A stretch of DNA of 64,000 nucleotides from an uncultured Gallionellaceae bacterium (GTDB taxonomy: Bacteria > Pseudomonadota > Gammaproteobacteria > Burkholderiales > Gallionellaceae). The notes beneath the pieces are model-generated. The model did no database searches. It was not told the DNA's origin and saw only the letters and a program-made list of their open reading frames with translations. Positions within the stretch are counted from its first letter, which is position 1, and the number at the start of each line of letters is the position of its first letter. The stretch lies in contig CAINCU010000015.1 in the NCBI GenBank assembly GCA_903847155.1, positions 62,001-126,000 on the forward strand, in the 5' to 3' direction. Of this stretch, positions 47,882 through 58,643 are shown piece after piece. The position numbers and the translations under genes were made by a program.

Positions 47882-48420
47882 CCCCATCCGACAACGATAT
47901 ACCCACCATGCTGCTGGTCGATGACGATGCCACCTTCAGGGAAGTACTGTCGCGCGCCATGACCAAACGCGGCTTCTCGGTGAGCAGCGCCGACAGCGTC
48001 GAAACTGCGCTGCCGCAGGCGCGCGCCAACCCGCCTGAATTTGCGGTGATCGACCTGAAGATGAATGGCGCATCCGGCCTAGTGCTGGTGCAGGCCCTGC
48101 ATGAACTCGACCCCGCCACGCGCATCGTCGTGCTGACCGGTTACGCCAGCATCGCCACGGCGGTGGAAGCGATCAAACTGGGCGCGACGCAATACCTGTC
48201 CAAACCCGCCAACGCCGATGAGATCGTGACTGCCTTCGGCCACAGTGCGCGCTCTGATGTACAGCTGGAAGCACAACCCGTGTCAATCGGGCGTCTGGAA
48301 TGGGAGCACATCCAGCGCGTGCTGCATGAAAACGGCGACAACATCACCGCCACCGCCCGCGTACTCAACATGCACCGCCGCACCCTGCAACGCAAGCTGG
48401 CCAAGCGTCAGGCAAGCTGA
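47878..48420 (+). CDS. regA: RegA/PrrA-type response regulator
   Basis: A 180-residue two-domain regulator. The receiver has DDD (residues ~15-17), phospho-acceptor Asp in VIDLKMNG and the Lys in YLSKPAN. The C-terminal Fis-type helix-turn-helix ends in ARVLNMHRRTLQRKLAKR, the highly conserved RegA DNA-binding motif. ATG overlaps the regB stop, so they are co-translated. The end of the gene is followed 16 bp later by repeat copy c. Confidence 0.95.
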   Translation: MTPSDNDIPTMLLVDDDATFREVLSRAMTKRGFSVSSADSVETALPQARANPPEFAVIDLKMNGASGLVLVQALHELDPATRIVVLTGYASIATAVEAIKLGATQYLSKPANADEIVTAFGHSARSDVQLEAQPVSIGRLEWEHIQRVLHENGDNITATARVLNMHRRTLQRKLAKRQAS

Positions 48421-48436
48421 CTAGAACTAACCGACC

Positions 48437-48510
48437 CGCAAGCCCCGCCAATAGGCGATCTGCAAGCCACTGCCTCGAAGATTACCGTATTTACTGCCTT
48501 GCAATAAAGG
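48437..48510 (+). repeat. Copy c of 74-bp two-hairpin intergenic repeat
   Basis: Full copy 16 bp after regA, same orientation. Core AAGCCCCGCCAATAGGCG (one base differs from the other copies), then CCGTATTTACTGCCTTGC. The end hairpin is GCCTT/AAGGC. Confidence 0.8.
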
Positions 48511-48604
48511 CACTCCACCAATCAGGAATAAATGTTAGTTGTCAGATCATGCACCAATGCCATTAGAATACCGACCATCAACACCACAACATGAAAGAAG
48601 CCCC

Positions 48605-49471
48605 ATGAGCAGTGAACACGTCAACTTGAGGGAGGCCATCCGTAATCTGGATAACTTGCCCGCCATGCCAGTCATCGCGCATAAGCTGTTAGGGCTACAG
48701 ATGGATAGCGAAGATGGCGAGCGGCAAATGATGATGTTGATTTCACAGGATCCGCTAATCTCTGCCAAAATCATCGGCTTATCCAATTCGCCGCTATTCG
48801 GCACCACGCACAAAGCTTCCTCAGTCAGGGAAGCAGCCATGCTGCTCGGGTTAAGGCGTGTAAAGTCGGTCGCTACCGGAATTGCTGTGATGTCATTGGC
48901 CAGCAAACCCATCGGCCGCTTCGATCCGCAAGAATTATGGATTCACAATTTGATCGTGGCCTTCGCCATGTTGCCGGTAGTGCATGCCATGCCTGCCAGA
49001 AATCGCCCGGCGGATGATCTGATCTTCCTCTCCGGCATGTTGCACGACATCGGCTATCTGGCTTTGGCATATCTGGATAGCAATCTCAGCGACGACCTGC
49101 ACATGCGCCTGGCTATTGAACCGGATAGACCTTCGATTGAAGTGGAGCGCGAACTGCTGGAGGTGACACACGATGAGTTGGGCGCTGAATTAGCCAAACA
49201 TTGGAATCTGCCGGACGAAATCATAGCGGTATTGCGTTATCACCACATCCCGGATGCGCCCGAAGCCGCCGAAGGACAACCGATAGTGCGCATTCTTAAC
49301 ATTACCGAGCGCTTGATCCCGTCGATCGGCTTACGCGAATTTTCCGGATTCCAAGTCGAAGCAAAGGAATGGGAGGCGCTGGAAATAGATCCCGCCCAAG
49401 CCGACGAAATTTCCTCTCAAATCGCCGAACAAGCTGATCAGGCAATGCAATTCGCCAGCTCATTCAACTGA
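48605..49471 (+). CDS. HDOD-domain signalling protein (copy 2)
   Basis: A 288-residue HDOD protein from ATG 48605 (frame opens at 48539). LPAMPVIAHKLLGL, IIGLSNSPLFGTT and SGMLHDIGYLALAYL match copy 1 at 22868 at many positions, so the two are paralogues. HD residues are kept. The neighbours differ: here it follows regBA. A role in second-messenger signalling is inferred from the family. Confidence 0.92.
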   Translation: MSSEHVNLREAIRNLDNLPAMPVIAHKLLGLQMDSEDGERQMMMLISQDPLISAKIIGLSNSPLFGTTHKASSVREAAMLLGLRRVKSVATGIAVMSLASKPIGRFDPQELWIHNLIVAFAMLPVVHAMPARNRPADDLIFLSGMLHDIGYLALAYLDSNLSDDLHMRLAIEPDRPSIEVERELLEVTHDELGAELAKHWNLPDEIIAVLRYHHIPDAPEAAEGQPIVRILNITERLIPSIGLREFSGFQVEAKEWEALEIDPAQADEISSQIAEQADQAMQFASSFN

Positions 49472-49587
49472 CCGCAGGCATTTGCTGCAGTTGAACCACC
49501 TGACTCATCTGGGTGAGCGCAACCAGCACTCATTTTAATGATAGCGACAGTTCCGACTTACAAGCCAGCTCGGCCGCCTACCCACTT

Positions 49588-49637
49588 CCCGTGAGCAGAT
49601 GTGCAAGTACGGCGGTAGTGGCGTGCATCCTCACGGG
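49588..49637 (+). promoter_or_regulatory. Long hairpin between HDOD2 and ilvE
   Basis: CCCGTGAG (49588-49595) pairs with CTCACGGG (49630-49637), with an inner TGCA/TGCA pairing; downstream is GGTCTCTTTT. The 49472-49806 gap holds no gene. It may be a terminator for HDOD2 or a structured leader of ilvE. Confidence 0.45.
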
Positions 49638-49806
49638 GGTCTCTTTTGAAATATGTAGTTTGCCGCGGATGAGCACAGATTAAATTGCGGCATAAGTGCC
49701 TCTACCGCAAGCTGGAGTAGAGCACACTTCAGTGCGCTTCATTATCCCCGCAGAAACAGCTAGAATCTCCGACCTCGTAACCACCCATTGAATTAAGGAA
49801 AACACC

Positions 49807-50727
49807 ATGTCCATGTCCGACCGCGACGGCTTTATCTGGCACGACGGCAAGCTCGTACCTTGGCGCGAAGCTACCACTCACGTACTGACCCATACGTTGC
49901 ATTACGGCATGGGTGTGTTTGAGGGGGTACGGGCGTACAAGACGAATCAGGGCACGGCGATCTTCCGTTTGCAGGAGCATACCGACCGCCTGTTCAATTC
50001 GGCTTATATCTTCCAGATGAAGATACCGTATGACAAAGCAACGATTCTGGAAGCGCAAAAGGAAGTGGTGCGCGCCAACAAGCTGGAATCCTGCTACATC
50101 CGTCCAATCGTGTTTTACGGTTCGGAGGCGATGGGCATCGCCGCCACCACGTTGAGCGTGCATGTGGCGATCGCCGCCTGGACGTGGGGCGCGTATCTGG
50201 GCGAGGAAGGCATGGCGAAGGGCATTCGCGTGAAGACTTCCAGCTTTACCCGCCATCATGTGAACATCAATATGTGCCGCTCCAAATCGGTGGGCTCTTA
50301 TACCAACTCCATTCTGGCGCATCAGGAAGTGGCGCACGACGGTTACGACGAGGCATTACTGCTGGACGTGGACGGTTACGTGGCAGAAGGTGCGGGCGAG
50401 AACATCTTCATCGTGAAGAAGGGCAAGCTGTACACGCCCGACTTGACTTCGTGCCTGGAAGGCATCACGCGCGATTCCATAGTGACGCTGGCGAAAGACA
50501 TGGGGCTGGAGCTGATCGAGAAGCGTATTACGCGCGACGAGGTGTATTGCGCCGATGAAGCGTTCTTCACCGGCACGGCAGCGGAAGTGACGCCGATCCG
50601 CGAACTGGATACGCGTACCATCGGCATCGGCAGTCGCGGCCCGGTCACCACCAAGTTGCAAGCGGCGTTCTTCGACATCGTGGCCGGCAAGAACGCCAAA
50701 TACGCCAACTGGCTGGCGCACGTTTAA
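49807..50727 (+). CDS. ilvE: Branched-chain amino acid aminotransferase
   Basis: A 306-residue PLP enzyme transaminating Leu, Ile and Val. The PLP lysine is in [11 protein letters not shown], followed by [16 protein letters not shown] and the [13 protein letters not shown] phosphate-binding region. AAGGAAAA precedes ATG 49807. Downstream zf-CHCC protein and waaF follow on the same strand, the usual betaproteobacterial order. Confidence 0.96.
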   Translation: MSMSDRDGFIWHDGKLVPWREATTHVLTHTLHYGMGVFEGVRAYKTNQGTAIFRLQEHTDRLFNSAYIFQMKIPYDKATILEAQKEVVRANKLESCYIRPIVFYGSEAMGIAATTLSVHVAIAAWTWGAYLGEEGMAKGIRVKTSSFTRHHVNINMCRSKSVGSYTNSILAHQEVAHDGYDEALLLDVDGYVAEGAGENIFIVKKGKLYTPDLTSCLEGITRDSIVTLAKDMGLELIEKRITRDEVYCADEAFFTGTAAEVTPIRELDTRTIGIGSRGPVTTKLQAAFFDIVAGKNAKYANWLAHV

Positions 50728-50750
50728 CTTCACAAAACAAGGGGAAGAGC

Positions 50751-50951
50751 ATGTCCAACGAAACCATCACGCAGCGTTACGTCGAAGTCACCGCAGAGTC
50801 CTTGCCCTTGTTCTGCCCGACGCCGGAATCCAGTCTGTGGAACGCGCATCCGCGTGTCGCCATTCCGGTGGACAAACTGGGCGAAGCGCGTTGTCCGTAT
50901 TGCGGAACGCTGTATAAGTTCAAAGGTGATTTGCCCAAAGGACATCATTAA
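50751..50951 (+). CDS. Zinc-finger (zf-CHCC) protein
   Basis: A 66-residue protein with C22, H33, C48 and C51 (LFCPTP; WNAHPR; ARCPYCG) fitting the CHCC zinc finger of the NDUFS6-like family. Function in bacteria is unclear. It is 23 bp after ilvE and 37 bp before waaF and probably co-transcribed. Confidence 0.9.
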   Translation: MSNETITQRYVEVTAESLPLFCPTPESSLWNAHPRVAIPVDKLGEARCPYCGTLYKFKGDLPKGHH

Positions 50952-50988
50952 TTTTCCAGCGGGCGCACTGCCCCGCTTGTCCTTCACC

Positions 50989-52002
50989 ATGAAAAGAATC
51001 CTCATCATTGCGCCGAGTTGGGTGGGCGACTGTGTGCTGATGCAGCCCATGCTGCATCGCTTGCTGCAACGTCATCCGCATGCCTGTCTCGACGTGCTGG
51101 CTCCGCCGTGGACGGAAAAACTGTTGCGTCTGATGCCCGAGGTACACGACATCATCATCAATCACTTCCCGCATGGCGCTTTCGGATTGTCTGACCGGCG
51201 ACGCTTGGGGGTGCAATTGCGCAAAACGCAATACGATCAAGTCATCGTGTTGCCCAATTCGTGGAAATCCGCGCTGGTTCCGTTCTTCGCCAACATCCCG
51301 CTGCGCACCGGCTTCGTCGGCGAGCTGCGCTACGGCCTGCTCAACGACGCGCGCAAATTGAACGAGAAAAAACTGCCGCTGATGGTGGAACGTTTCGCGC
51401 AACTTGCCGAAGCGCCGCATCACGAGATCGCACGCCCTATGCCATCGCCCCAATTGCAGGTAAGCAATGCGCAACGCGCACAAGTCATTGCCAAATTCGG
51501 TTTGACGCTGGACAAGCCGGTCGCCGTGTTCTGTCCCGGCGCGGAGTATGGCCCGGCCAAACGCTGGCCTGAGCATTATTACGCCGAATTGGCGCAGTAT
51601 CTGCGTGAACAAGATTATGCGGTGTGGTTGATCGGCTCACCCAAGGATAAGGAAGTCGCCGAAAAGATCATCGCGCTGGGCAACGAACCCTGCCGCAATC
51701 TGTGCGGCGTGACTGACTTGGCCGAAGCCATCGCGCTGTTGTCGTGCGCCGATCTGGTAGTGAGCAACGACTCCGGTCTGATGCATATCGCCGCCGCACT
51801 GGACAGGCCGATGCTGGCCATCTTCGGCTCCAGCAGTCCCGAGTTCACGCCGCCACTGTCGGACAAAGCGCACGTGCTCAAAATCGATCTGCCATGCAGC
51901 CCGTGCTTCAAACGCGAATGCCCGCTGGGGCACTTTAATTGCATGCTGAAGCTGTCGCCGAAACTGGTCGAACGCTACATTCCGGTTCATCTAAAAAGAT
52001 AG
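50989..52002 (+). CDS. waaF: ADP-heptose:LPS heptosyltransferase II
   Basis: A 337-residue GT9 glycosyltransferase adding heptose II in LPS core. MKRILIIAPSWVGDCVLMQP at the start, PLRTGFVGELRYGLLNDAR mid-protein and FCPGAEYGPAKRWP are diagnostic. ATG 50989 is chosen as the canonical start; the frame extends upstream to 50854 within the zf-CHCC gene. The stop TAG immediately precedes repeat copy d. Confidence 0.95.
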   Translation: MKRILIIAPSWVGDCVLMQPMLHRLLQRHPHACLDVLAPPWTEKLLRLMPEVHDIIINHFPHGAFGLSDRRRLGVQLRKTQYDQVIVLPNSWKSALVPFFANIPLRTGFVGELRYGLLNDARKLNEKKLPLMVERFAQLAEAPHHEIARPMPSPQLQVSNAQRAQVIAKFGLTLDKPVAVFCPGAEYGPAKRWPEHYYAELAQYLREQDYAVWLIGSPKDKEVAEKIIALGNEPCRNLCGVTDLAEAIALLSCADLVVSNDSGLMHIAAALDRPMLAIFGSSSPEFTPPLSDKAHVLKIDLPCSPCFKRECPLGHFNCMLKLSPKLVERYIPVHLKR

Positions 52003-52040
52003 CAGACCTGCTTGCAGATCGCCTATTGACGGGCATCTCC
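52003..52040 (-). repeat. Copy d (partial) of the 74-bp repeat
   Basis: Only the first part is preserved, minus orientation: GGAGATGCCCGTCAATAGGC GATCTG (read on the minus strand). Arms AGAT/ATCT replace the arms seen in other copies. It abuts the waaF stop codon. Confidence 0.75.
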
Positions 52041-52060
52041 ACGAGGTACGAGAAAAAGAT

Positions 52061-52124
52061 GTAGGGTGCGTTTACGCACCCGCAAGGGATGTTGCACTTC
52101 AATTGGTGCGCAAGCGCACCCTAC
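52061..52124. repeat. Palindromic GTAGGGTGCG element
   Basis: Terminal inverted repeat GTAGGGTGCG (52061-52070) and CGCACCCTAC (52115-52124), with inner hairpins, as in widespread small palindromic elements of betaproteobacteria. Confidence 0.7.
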
Positions 52125-52134
52125 GGAATTAGAT

Positions 52135-52160
52135 GCGTGGGCACAGAAGCGTGCCCACGC
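52135..52160. repeat. 10-bp perfect hairpin downstream of alaS
   Basis: GCGTGGGCAC and GTGCCCACGC flank AGAAGC. It is 8 bp past the alaS stop (minus strand); no T-run follows, so terminator function is uncertain. Confidence 0.7.
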
Positions 52161-52167
52161 TACAAAA

Positions 52168-54852
52168 CTACAACTTCGTCTTCACCCACGCCGTAACAGA
52201 AGCCAACGCCGCAGCCAGATGCTCGGGCTGCGTACCGCCTGCCTGCGCCATGTCCGGACGTCCGCCGCCTTTGCCGCCGACTTGTTGCGCGACAAAATTC
52301 ACCAGCTCACCTGCTTTCACTTTGGAAGTTGCATCCGCCGTCACGCCCGCGATCAAACTCACTTTGCCGTCGTTCACCGCAGCCAACAAAATCACGGCGG
52401 ATTTGAGTTTGTCTTTCAGCTTGTCCAGCGTCTCGCGCAACACTGCTGCGTCTGCACCGTCCAGCTTGGCGGCCAGCACGTTTACGCCGTTGATGTTTTG
52501 CGCTTGCGCCAGCAGTTCGTCGCCTTGGGCAGAAGCTAGTTTGGATTTCAATGCGGCCAGATCTTTTTCCAGCGCCTTCACGTTGTCGAGGATTTGCACG
52601 ACGCGCGCGGCGGCTTCCTGCGGTTGTGATTTCACCGCATCGGCCACTTGCTGCAATTGTTGTTCCTGCTGTTGCACCAGCGCCAACGCGCCTTCGCCAG
52701 TCACCGCTTCCACACGGCGCACGCCAGCGGCCACGCCGCTCTCGGCCACGATCTTGAACAGGCCGATGTCGCCGGTGCGTTTCACATGCGTACCGCCGCA
52801 CAATTCGATCGACGAGCCGATATTCAGCACGCGCACCACGTCGCCGTATTTCTCGCCGAACAGCATCATCGCGCCGGTCTTCTGCGCATCGTCAATCGCC
52901 ATCACGCGCGAGTGACACTCGGCATTCGCCAAAATCTCGGCGTTCACCAGCGCTTCCACTTTGCGGATTTCGGCATCACTCATCGGCTGCGTATGCACGA
53001 AGTCGAAGCGCGTCTTGTCGCCATCCACCTGCGAACCTTTTTGCTGCACATGCGTGCCCAGCACTTCGCGCAAGGCCTTGTGCATCAAGTGCGTGGCACT
53101 GTGATTGCGCACGGTGCGACCGCGCGCCGCCACATCCACTTTCGCAGTCACGCCGTTGCCCACCGTCAGCTTGCCGGTCGTAACCGTTCCGTGATGACCG
53201 AACACCGTGGCTTGAATCTTCTGCGTGTCTTCCACCGCGAAAATGCCATGCACGCTGCGCAGCTCACCGCTGTCGCCGACCTGACCGCCAGACTCGGCGT
53301 AGAACGGCGTGTCATCCAGCACCACCACGCCCATGTCGCCTTCATTCAGCGCATTCACCGACACGCCGTCTTTGTACAGCGCGAGAATGTTGCCCTTGTG
53401 TTCCAGCGTGTCGTAACCGTGGAATGTCGTGGCCGGACCAGCGTATTCGAGGTTGGTCGCCATCTTGAATTTGCCAGCGGCACGCGCTTGCTCTTTTTGC
53501 TGCGCCATCGCTTTGTCGAACGCGGCAACATCCACTTTCACGCCGTTCTCGCGGCATACGTCCTGCGTCAGGTCTAGCGGGAAACCGTAGGTATCGTGAA
53601 GTTTAAATGCCAAGTCACCGTTGAGTTGCTTCAATGCTTTTGCCGTTGGCATTTTGCCAGCCTCAATTTCCCTCACTCCTTTTTCGCCCAAGAAAAACGA
53701 CTCAACACCAATAACTTGGAGCGCTTGATTGAGTGTTTCCATGCCGTGTTCAATGGTCGCAAAGAAGCGTTCCTCTTCTTGTTTCAGCACTTCCATCACG
53801 CGCACTTGCGCCGCTGCCAGATCGGGAAATGCCACGCCCATTTCGCCAACCAAATCCGGCACCAGTTTGTAGAAGAACGCATCACGTGCACCCAACTTGT
53901 AGCCATGACGTATCGCACGGCGAATGATGCGGCGCAGCACGTAACCGCGACCTTCGTTGCCGGGAATCACACCGTCGGCGATGAGGAAAGAACAGGCGCG
54001 GATGTGGTCGGCCAACACTTTGAGTGAGGGCGAATTCAGATCGGCGCAATTGGTCTCACGCGCGGCGGCTTTGATCAGTGCTTGGAACAAGTCGATCTCG
54101 TAGTTGGCATGCACATGCTGCAACACTGCCGAGATACGCTCCAAGCCCATGCCGGTATCGACGGAAGGCTTGGGCAGCGGATGCATTACGCCCGCTTCGT
54201 CGCGGTTAAATTGCATGAACACGTTGTTCCAGATTTCGATGAAACGGTCGCCGTCTTCGCCGGGACTGCCGGGAGGGCCGCCGGGAATGTGTTCGCCGTG
54301 GTCATAGAAGATTTCGGTGCAAGGACCGCACGGGCCGGTGTCGCCCATCATCCAAAAATTGTCGGAGGCATAACGCGCGCCCTTGTTGTCGCCGATGCGG
54401 ATCACACGCTCGGCAGGCACGCCGATCTCCTTGGTCCAGATGTCATACGCCTCGTCATCCTCGGCATACACGGTGACCGTGAGTTTGTCCTTGGGCAGCT
54501 TGAACACCACCGTGAGCAATTCCCACGCATAGTTGATCGCGTCGCGCTTGAAGTAATCGCCGAAGCTGAAGTTGCCCAGCATCTCGAAGAAAGTGTGGTG
54601 ACGCGCGGTGTAACCAACGTTTTCCAAGTCATTGTGCTTGCCGCCGGCGCGCACGCATTTTTGCGATGAAGTGGCGCGGGTGTATGGACGCTTGTCGAAA
54701 CCGAGGAACACATCCTTGAACTGGTTCATCCCCGCGTTGGTGAACAACAGCGTCGGATCTTCGTGCGGAACCAGCGAACTGGAGGCAACTATGGTGTGGC
54801 CTTTGGAGGCGAAATAATCCAGGAATTTTTGGCGGATTTCACTGCTTTTCAT
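52168..54852 (-). CDS. alaS: Alanyl-tRNA synthetase
   Basis: An 894-residue class II synthetase, slightly longer than E. coli (about 876). The catalytic N-terminus starts [20 protein letters not shown] with [20 protein letters not shown]; the editing domain has [12 protein letters not shown] and [13 protein letters not shown] zinc motif; the C-Ala domain ends in [12 protein letters not shown]. Next gene upstream on the same strand is recX. Confidence 0.97.
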   Translation of the reverse strand: MKSSEIRQKFLDYFASKGHTIVASSSLVPHEDPTLLFTNAGMNQFKDVFLGFDKRPYTRATSSQKCVRAGGKHNDLENVGYTARHHTFFEMLGNFSFGDYFKRDAINYAWELLTVVFKLPKDKLTVTVYAEDDEAYDIWTKEIGVPAERVIRIGDNKGARYASDNFWMMGDTGPCGPCTEIFYDHGEHIPGGPPGSPGEDGDRFIEIWNNVFMQFNRDEAGVMHPLPKPSVDTGMGLERISAVLQHVHANYEIDLFQALIKAAARETNCADLNSPSLKVLADHIRACSFLIADGVIPGNEGRGYVLRRIIRRAIRHGYKLGARDAFFYKLVPDLVGEMGVAFPDLAAAQVRVMEVLKQEEERFFATIEHGMETLNQALQVIGVESFFLGEKGVREIEAGKMPTAKALKQLNGDLAFKLHDTYGFPLDLTQDVCRENGVKVDVAAFDKAMAQQKEQARAAGKFKMATNLEYAGPATTFHGYDTLEHKGNILALYKDGVSVNALNEGDMGVVVLDDTPFYAESGGQVGDSGELRSVHGIFAVEDTQKIQATVFGHHGTVTTGKLTVGNGVTAKVDVAARGRTVRNHSATHLMHKALREVLGTHVQQKGSQVDGDKTRFDFVHTQPMSDAEIRKVEALVNAEILANAECHSRVMAIDDAQKTGAMMLFGEKYGDVVRVLNIGSSIELCGGTHVKRTGDIGLFKIVAESGVAAGVRRVEAVTGEGALALVQQQEQQLQQVADAVKSQPQEAAARVVQILDNVKALEKDLAALKSKLASAQGDELLAQAQNINGVNVLAAKLDGADAAVLRETLDKLKDKLKSAVILLAAVNDGKVSLIAGVTADATSKVKAGELVNFVAQQVGGKGGGRPDMAQAGGTQPEHLAAALASVTAWVKTKL

Positions 54853-54941
54853 CGTTGCACCTTGAGCTTAAAAGTCACGTTCCAGGCAGGCTGGAAAAGG
54901 CGCGCATCATACCATTTGGTGCGACTTAGCGGCATACCGTG

Positions 54942-55416
54942 TCAGTCCTCCCCCTCCTCCATTGCAGAGGATTGTTTCAATACTTTCAAGATCGCCTCCA
55001 TCGAAAATCCCCTCGATTGCAGGAAGCGCATCTGCCTGGCTTTTTCCTTGGCATCTTGCGGTGCAACACCGTACTTCCTTTGCCACACTTCGCGCGCCGT
55101 ATCCAGTTCGGTTTCTTTCAATGCTGGCAAAGCGGCATCAATCAGCTCTTCAGTTATACCTTTCTGGCGTAATTCGTGGGTTATACGTTGCGTGCCGAAA
55201 CGGCTGCGTTTGGCGTGCACCAGTTGTGTGGTGGCACGTGCATCAGAGAGCCACCCGCGCGCTGTCAGATCATCCAGCAACGCATCCAGATCGACCGTCG
55301 GCAACTGCTCGAAGTCTTCCCTTGTCTGCACATGCGGCAACAATCTGGCGCGCAACTCGGCGCGGCTGTACTCGCGGCGAGCCAAGCATTGCAAGGCTCG
55401 CGTACGCAGACTTAAC

Positions 55417-55433
<17 letters not shown>
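54942..55433 (-). CDS. recX: Recombination regulator RecX
   Basis: A 163-residue helical protein that limits RecA filament growth. [20 protein letters not shown] near the start and [17 protein letters not shown] at the end are typical. ATG 55433 overlaps the last 17 bases of recA, so the two are coupled; an upstream frame opening is just recA shadow. Confidence 0.95.
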
Positions 55434-56523
<1,090 letters not shown>

Positions 56524-56585
56524 GCTGTTTTCCCCTTTGAAAAAATTGTGCGGCGGATTGTGGCACAACATTTTGCAAATGTACA

Positions 56586-56597
56586 GAACGTTCGTTC
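56586..56597. promoter_or_regulatory. Palindrome GAAC-N4-GTTC in recA upstream region
   Basis: GAACGTTCGTTC at 56586-56597 fits GAAC-N4-GTTC, the form of LexA boxes known from Gram-positive and some other bacteria, 63-74 bp before recA ATG. No CTGT-N8-ACAG box of the usual betaproteobacterial kind was seen there. Whether LexA binds is unknown. Confidence 0.35.
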
Positions 56598-56607
56598 TCG
56601 ATATTTC

Positions 56608-57099
56608 TCAGGCGGTTTTCGTGTAATTTTTCAGCAGTTCGAGCACGCCTTGCAGGGCGATTCGCACCGATTGCTCGCGCACTGCGGCACGGTCGCCCGA
56701 CAGAAGATAACGTCGCGCATGCACCTCGCCATCACGCATGGCCCAGGCGAACCATACCGTGCCTACCGGCTTTTCCGGCGTGCCGCCGGTGGGCCCGGCG
56801 ACACCGCTGACTGACAAGGAAATGTGCGCGTAGCTGTGAGCCAACGCGCCCAGCGCCATCTCGCGCACCGTCGCTTCTGACACTGCACCATGCGCATCCA
56901 GCGTGGTTTGGCGCACGCCCAGCATCTCGACCTTGGCAATGTTGGTATAGGTGACGAAGCCGCGTTCGAACCAAGACGAACTGCCGGAAATTTCCGTGAC
57001 CGCCTGCGCCACGCCGCCGCCGGTGCAGGATTCCGCTGTCGCCAGCATCATGCCTTGGGTTTTGAGCACTGCGCCGACTTGTGATGAAAGATCGTTCAT
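56608..57099 (-). CDS. pncC: Nicotinamide-nucleotide amidase (CinA C-terminal/PncC)
   Basis: A 163-residue single-domain CinA-family protein, which deamidates NMN. ATAESCTGGGVAQAVTEISGSS at residues 19-40 and SVSGVAGPTGGTPEKPVGTVW are the signatures. It lies upstream of recA on the same strand, as in many Proteobacteria, and no cinA N-terminal domain is attached. Confidence 0.95.
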   Translation of the reverse strand: MNDLSSQVGAVLKTQGMMLATAESCTGGGVAQAVTEISGSSSWFERGFVTYTNIAKVEMLGVRQTTLDAHGAVSEATVREMALGALAHSYAHISLSVSGVAGPTGGTPEKPVGTVWFAWAMRDGEVHARRYLLSGDRAAVREQSVRIALQGVLELLKNYTKTA

Positions 57100-57115
57100 T
57101 TCTTAAAACCTTTTT

Positions 57116-57197
57116 GCCACAGAGATCACAGAGTACACAGAGAAAGTCGTGTATGCGAAGCCTTGTTTCTCTCTGTGGTCTCTGTGTCCTCTGTGGC
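57116..57197. repeat. CACAGAG inverted repeat element
   Basis: GCCACAGAGATCACAGAG at the left and CTCTGTGTCCTCTGTGGC at the right form a terminal inverted repeat in the gap between metZ and pncC. It is a common-looking interspersed small palindromic element; no gene inside. Confidence 0.75.
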
Positions 57198-57214
57198 TAA
57201 GATTGTTTTGTATT

Positions 57215-58384
57215 TCAAGCCAGCCCGCGCGCCAAGTCGTTCTGAATATCCACCACTGCTTCCAGCCCCACACCAATGCGCAGCAAACCATCGCTGATGC
57301 CCGCTACTGCACGCGCTTCCGGCGAGATGCGTGCATGCGTGGTGGTGGCCGGATGGGTGATGGTGGTTTTGGTGTCGCCCAAGTTGGCGGTGATGGACAG
57401 CATTTTGGTGTTGTCGATCACGCGCCACGCCGCTGCCTTACCGCCCTTCACTTCGAACGCCACAATGCCGCCACCGGTTTTCTGTTGCCGCATCGCCAGC
57501 GCATGTTGCGGATGCGAGGTCAAACCGGGATAGAACACGCGCGCCACATTCGGCTGTTGTTCCAGCCATTGCGCCAGTTGCAGTGCGTTGGCGCTGTGCG
57601 CGTCCATACGCAGCTTAAGTGTTTCCAGCCCTTTCAGAAACACCCACGCATTGAACGCGCTCATGGTCGGGCCGGTGGTGCGCAGGAAACCGTACACCGG
57701 CTCCATCAATTTCTTGCTGCCCAGCACCGCGCCGCCCAGCACGCGGCCTTGGCCATCAATATATTTGGTGGCGGAATGAATCACGATGTCCGCGCCCAAG
57801 TCCAGCGGACGTTGCAGGATGGGCGTGCAAAAACAGTTGTCCACCGCCAGCAGCGCGCCGCATTTTTTTGCCACCGCTGCAATCGCCGCGATGTCGGAGA
57901 TTTCGGTGAGCGGATTGGATGGCGTCTCCAGAAAAAACAATTTTGTGTTGGGACGCACCGCCGCCTGCCACTCGGCCACATTGGTAGCGGAAACGTATGT
58001 GGTCTCCACGCCGAACTTCTTGAAGTAATTGTTGAAGGTGTTGGTAGTAGCACCGAACAGACTCTGCGACGCAACGATGTGATCGCCCGCCTTCAGCAGC
58101 GCCATGCAAGTCGCCAGAATCGCGGCCATGCCGCTCGCTGTCGCCACGCATTGCTCCGCGCCTTCCAAAGCCGCGAGGCGCTGCTCAAACATGGTGACGG
58201 TGGGATTGGTGAAGCGCGCGTAGATGTTGCCCGGCTCTTCGCCGATGAATCTTTTCGCCGCTTGTTCGGCATTGTCGAATACGAAACTGGAAGTGAGGAA
58301 CAATGCCTCGCTGTGTTCGTGGAACTGGCTGCGCTCGGTGCCTGCACGCACGGCCAGTGTTTCCGGTTGATACGACTCGCTCAT
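57215..58384 (-). CDS. metZ: O-succinylhomoserine sulfhydrylase
   Basis: A 389-residue PLP enzyme of the Cys/Met metabolism family, forming homocysteine from O-succinylhomoserine and sulfide. The PLP Lys is in HSATKYIDGQGRVLGG, with YARFTNPTV in the N-terminal half. Start is 58384 (AGGGAA lies 8 nt upstream), not the in-frame extension to 58423. The leader overlaps the repeat copy e. Gene order purF-metZ is also found in pseudomonads. Confidence 0.93.
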   Translation of the reverse strand: MSESYQPETLAVRAGTERSQFHEHSEALFLTSSFVFDNAEQAAKRFIGEEPGNIYARFTNPTVTMFEQRLAALEGAEQCVATASGMAAILATCMALLKAGDHIVASQSLFGATTNTFNNYFKKFGVETTYVSATNVAEWQAAVRPNTKLFFLETPSNPLTEISDIAAIAAVAKKCGALLAVDNCFCTPILQRPLDLGADIVIHSATKYIDGQGRVLGGAVLGSKKLMEPVYGFLRTTGPTMSAFNAWVFLKGLETLKLRMDAHSANALQLAQWLEQQPNVARVFYPGLTSHPQHALAMRQQKTGGGIVAFEVKGGKAAAWRVIDNTKMLSITANLGDTKTTITHPATTTHARISPEARAVAGISDGLLRIGVGLEAVVDIQNDLARGLA

Positions 58385-58404
58385 GATAATTTCCCTTTTA
58401 GTAA

Positions 58405-58478
58405 TCTGCCCGCAAGCCAGCAAATACGGGCACCTTCATCATGCTTATAACGTAGAACGCCTATTGACGGGCGTTCCC
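58405..58478 (-). repeat. Copy e of 74-bp two-hairpin intergenic repeat
   Basis: Full copy, minus orientation, 20 bp upstream of the metZ start. Core GGGAACGCCCGTCAATAGGC then CCGTATTTGCTGGCTTGC. The first hairpin is perfect: GAACGCC / GGCGTTC with an 8-nt loop. Confidence 0.85.
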
Positions 58479-58516
58479 AGACAAATAGCATTTCAAAACC
58501 GGATTATTGACCGCAT

Positions 58517-58550
58517 AAAAAACCCGGCAAGCTTGGCGCTAAACCGGGTT
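58517..58550 (-). terminator. Rho-independent terminator of the accD-purF operon
   Basis: AACCCGG (58521-58527) pairs with CCGGGTT (58544-58550), followed on the minus strand by a run of six T's. It lies between purF and metZ, so metZ should have its own promoter. Confidence 0.8.
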
Positions 58551-58643
58551 TCCCTCGCTTTAGCAGTATTTGTAAAGCGCCCGCAAGCTGTTGCTCAAAT
58601 CGGCGCAGACGGAAAGTAGCACCACCTTCTACAAGCCGTCAAC

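Noticed and set aside
52135-52160. Hairpin as alaS terminator
   Set aside because: No T-run follows on the minus strand, so listed only as a repeat.
57149-58450. 433-codon plus frame over metZ
   Set aside because: Antisense to metZ, which has all PLP-family motifs.
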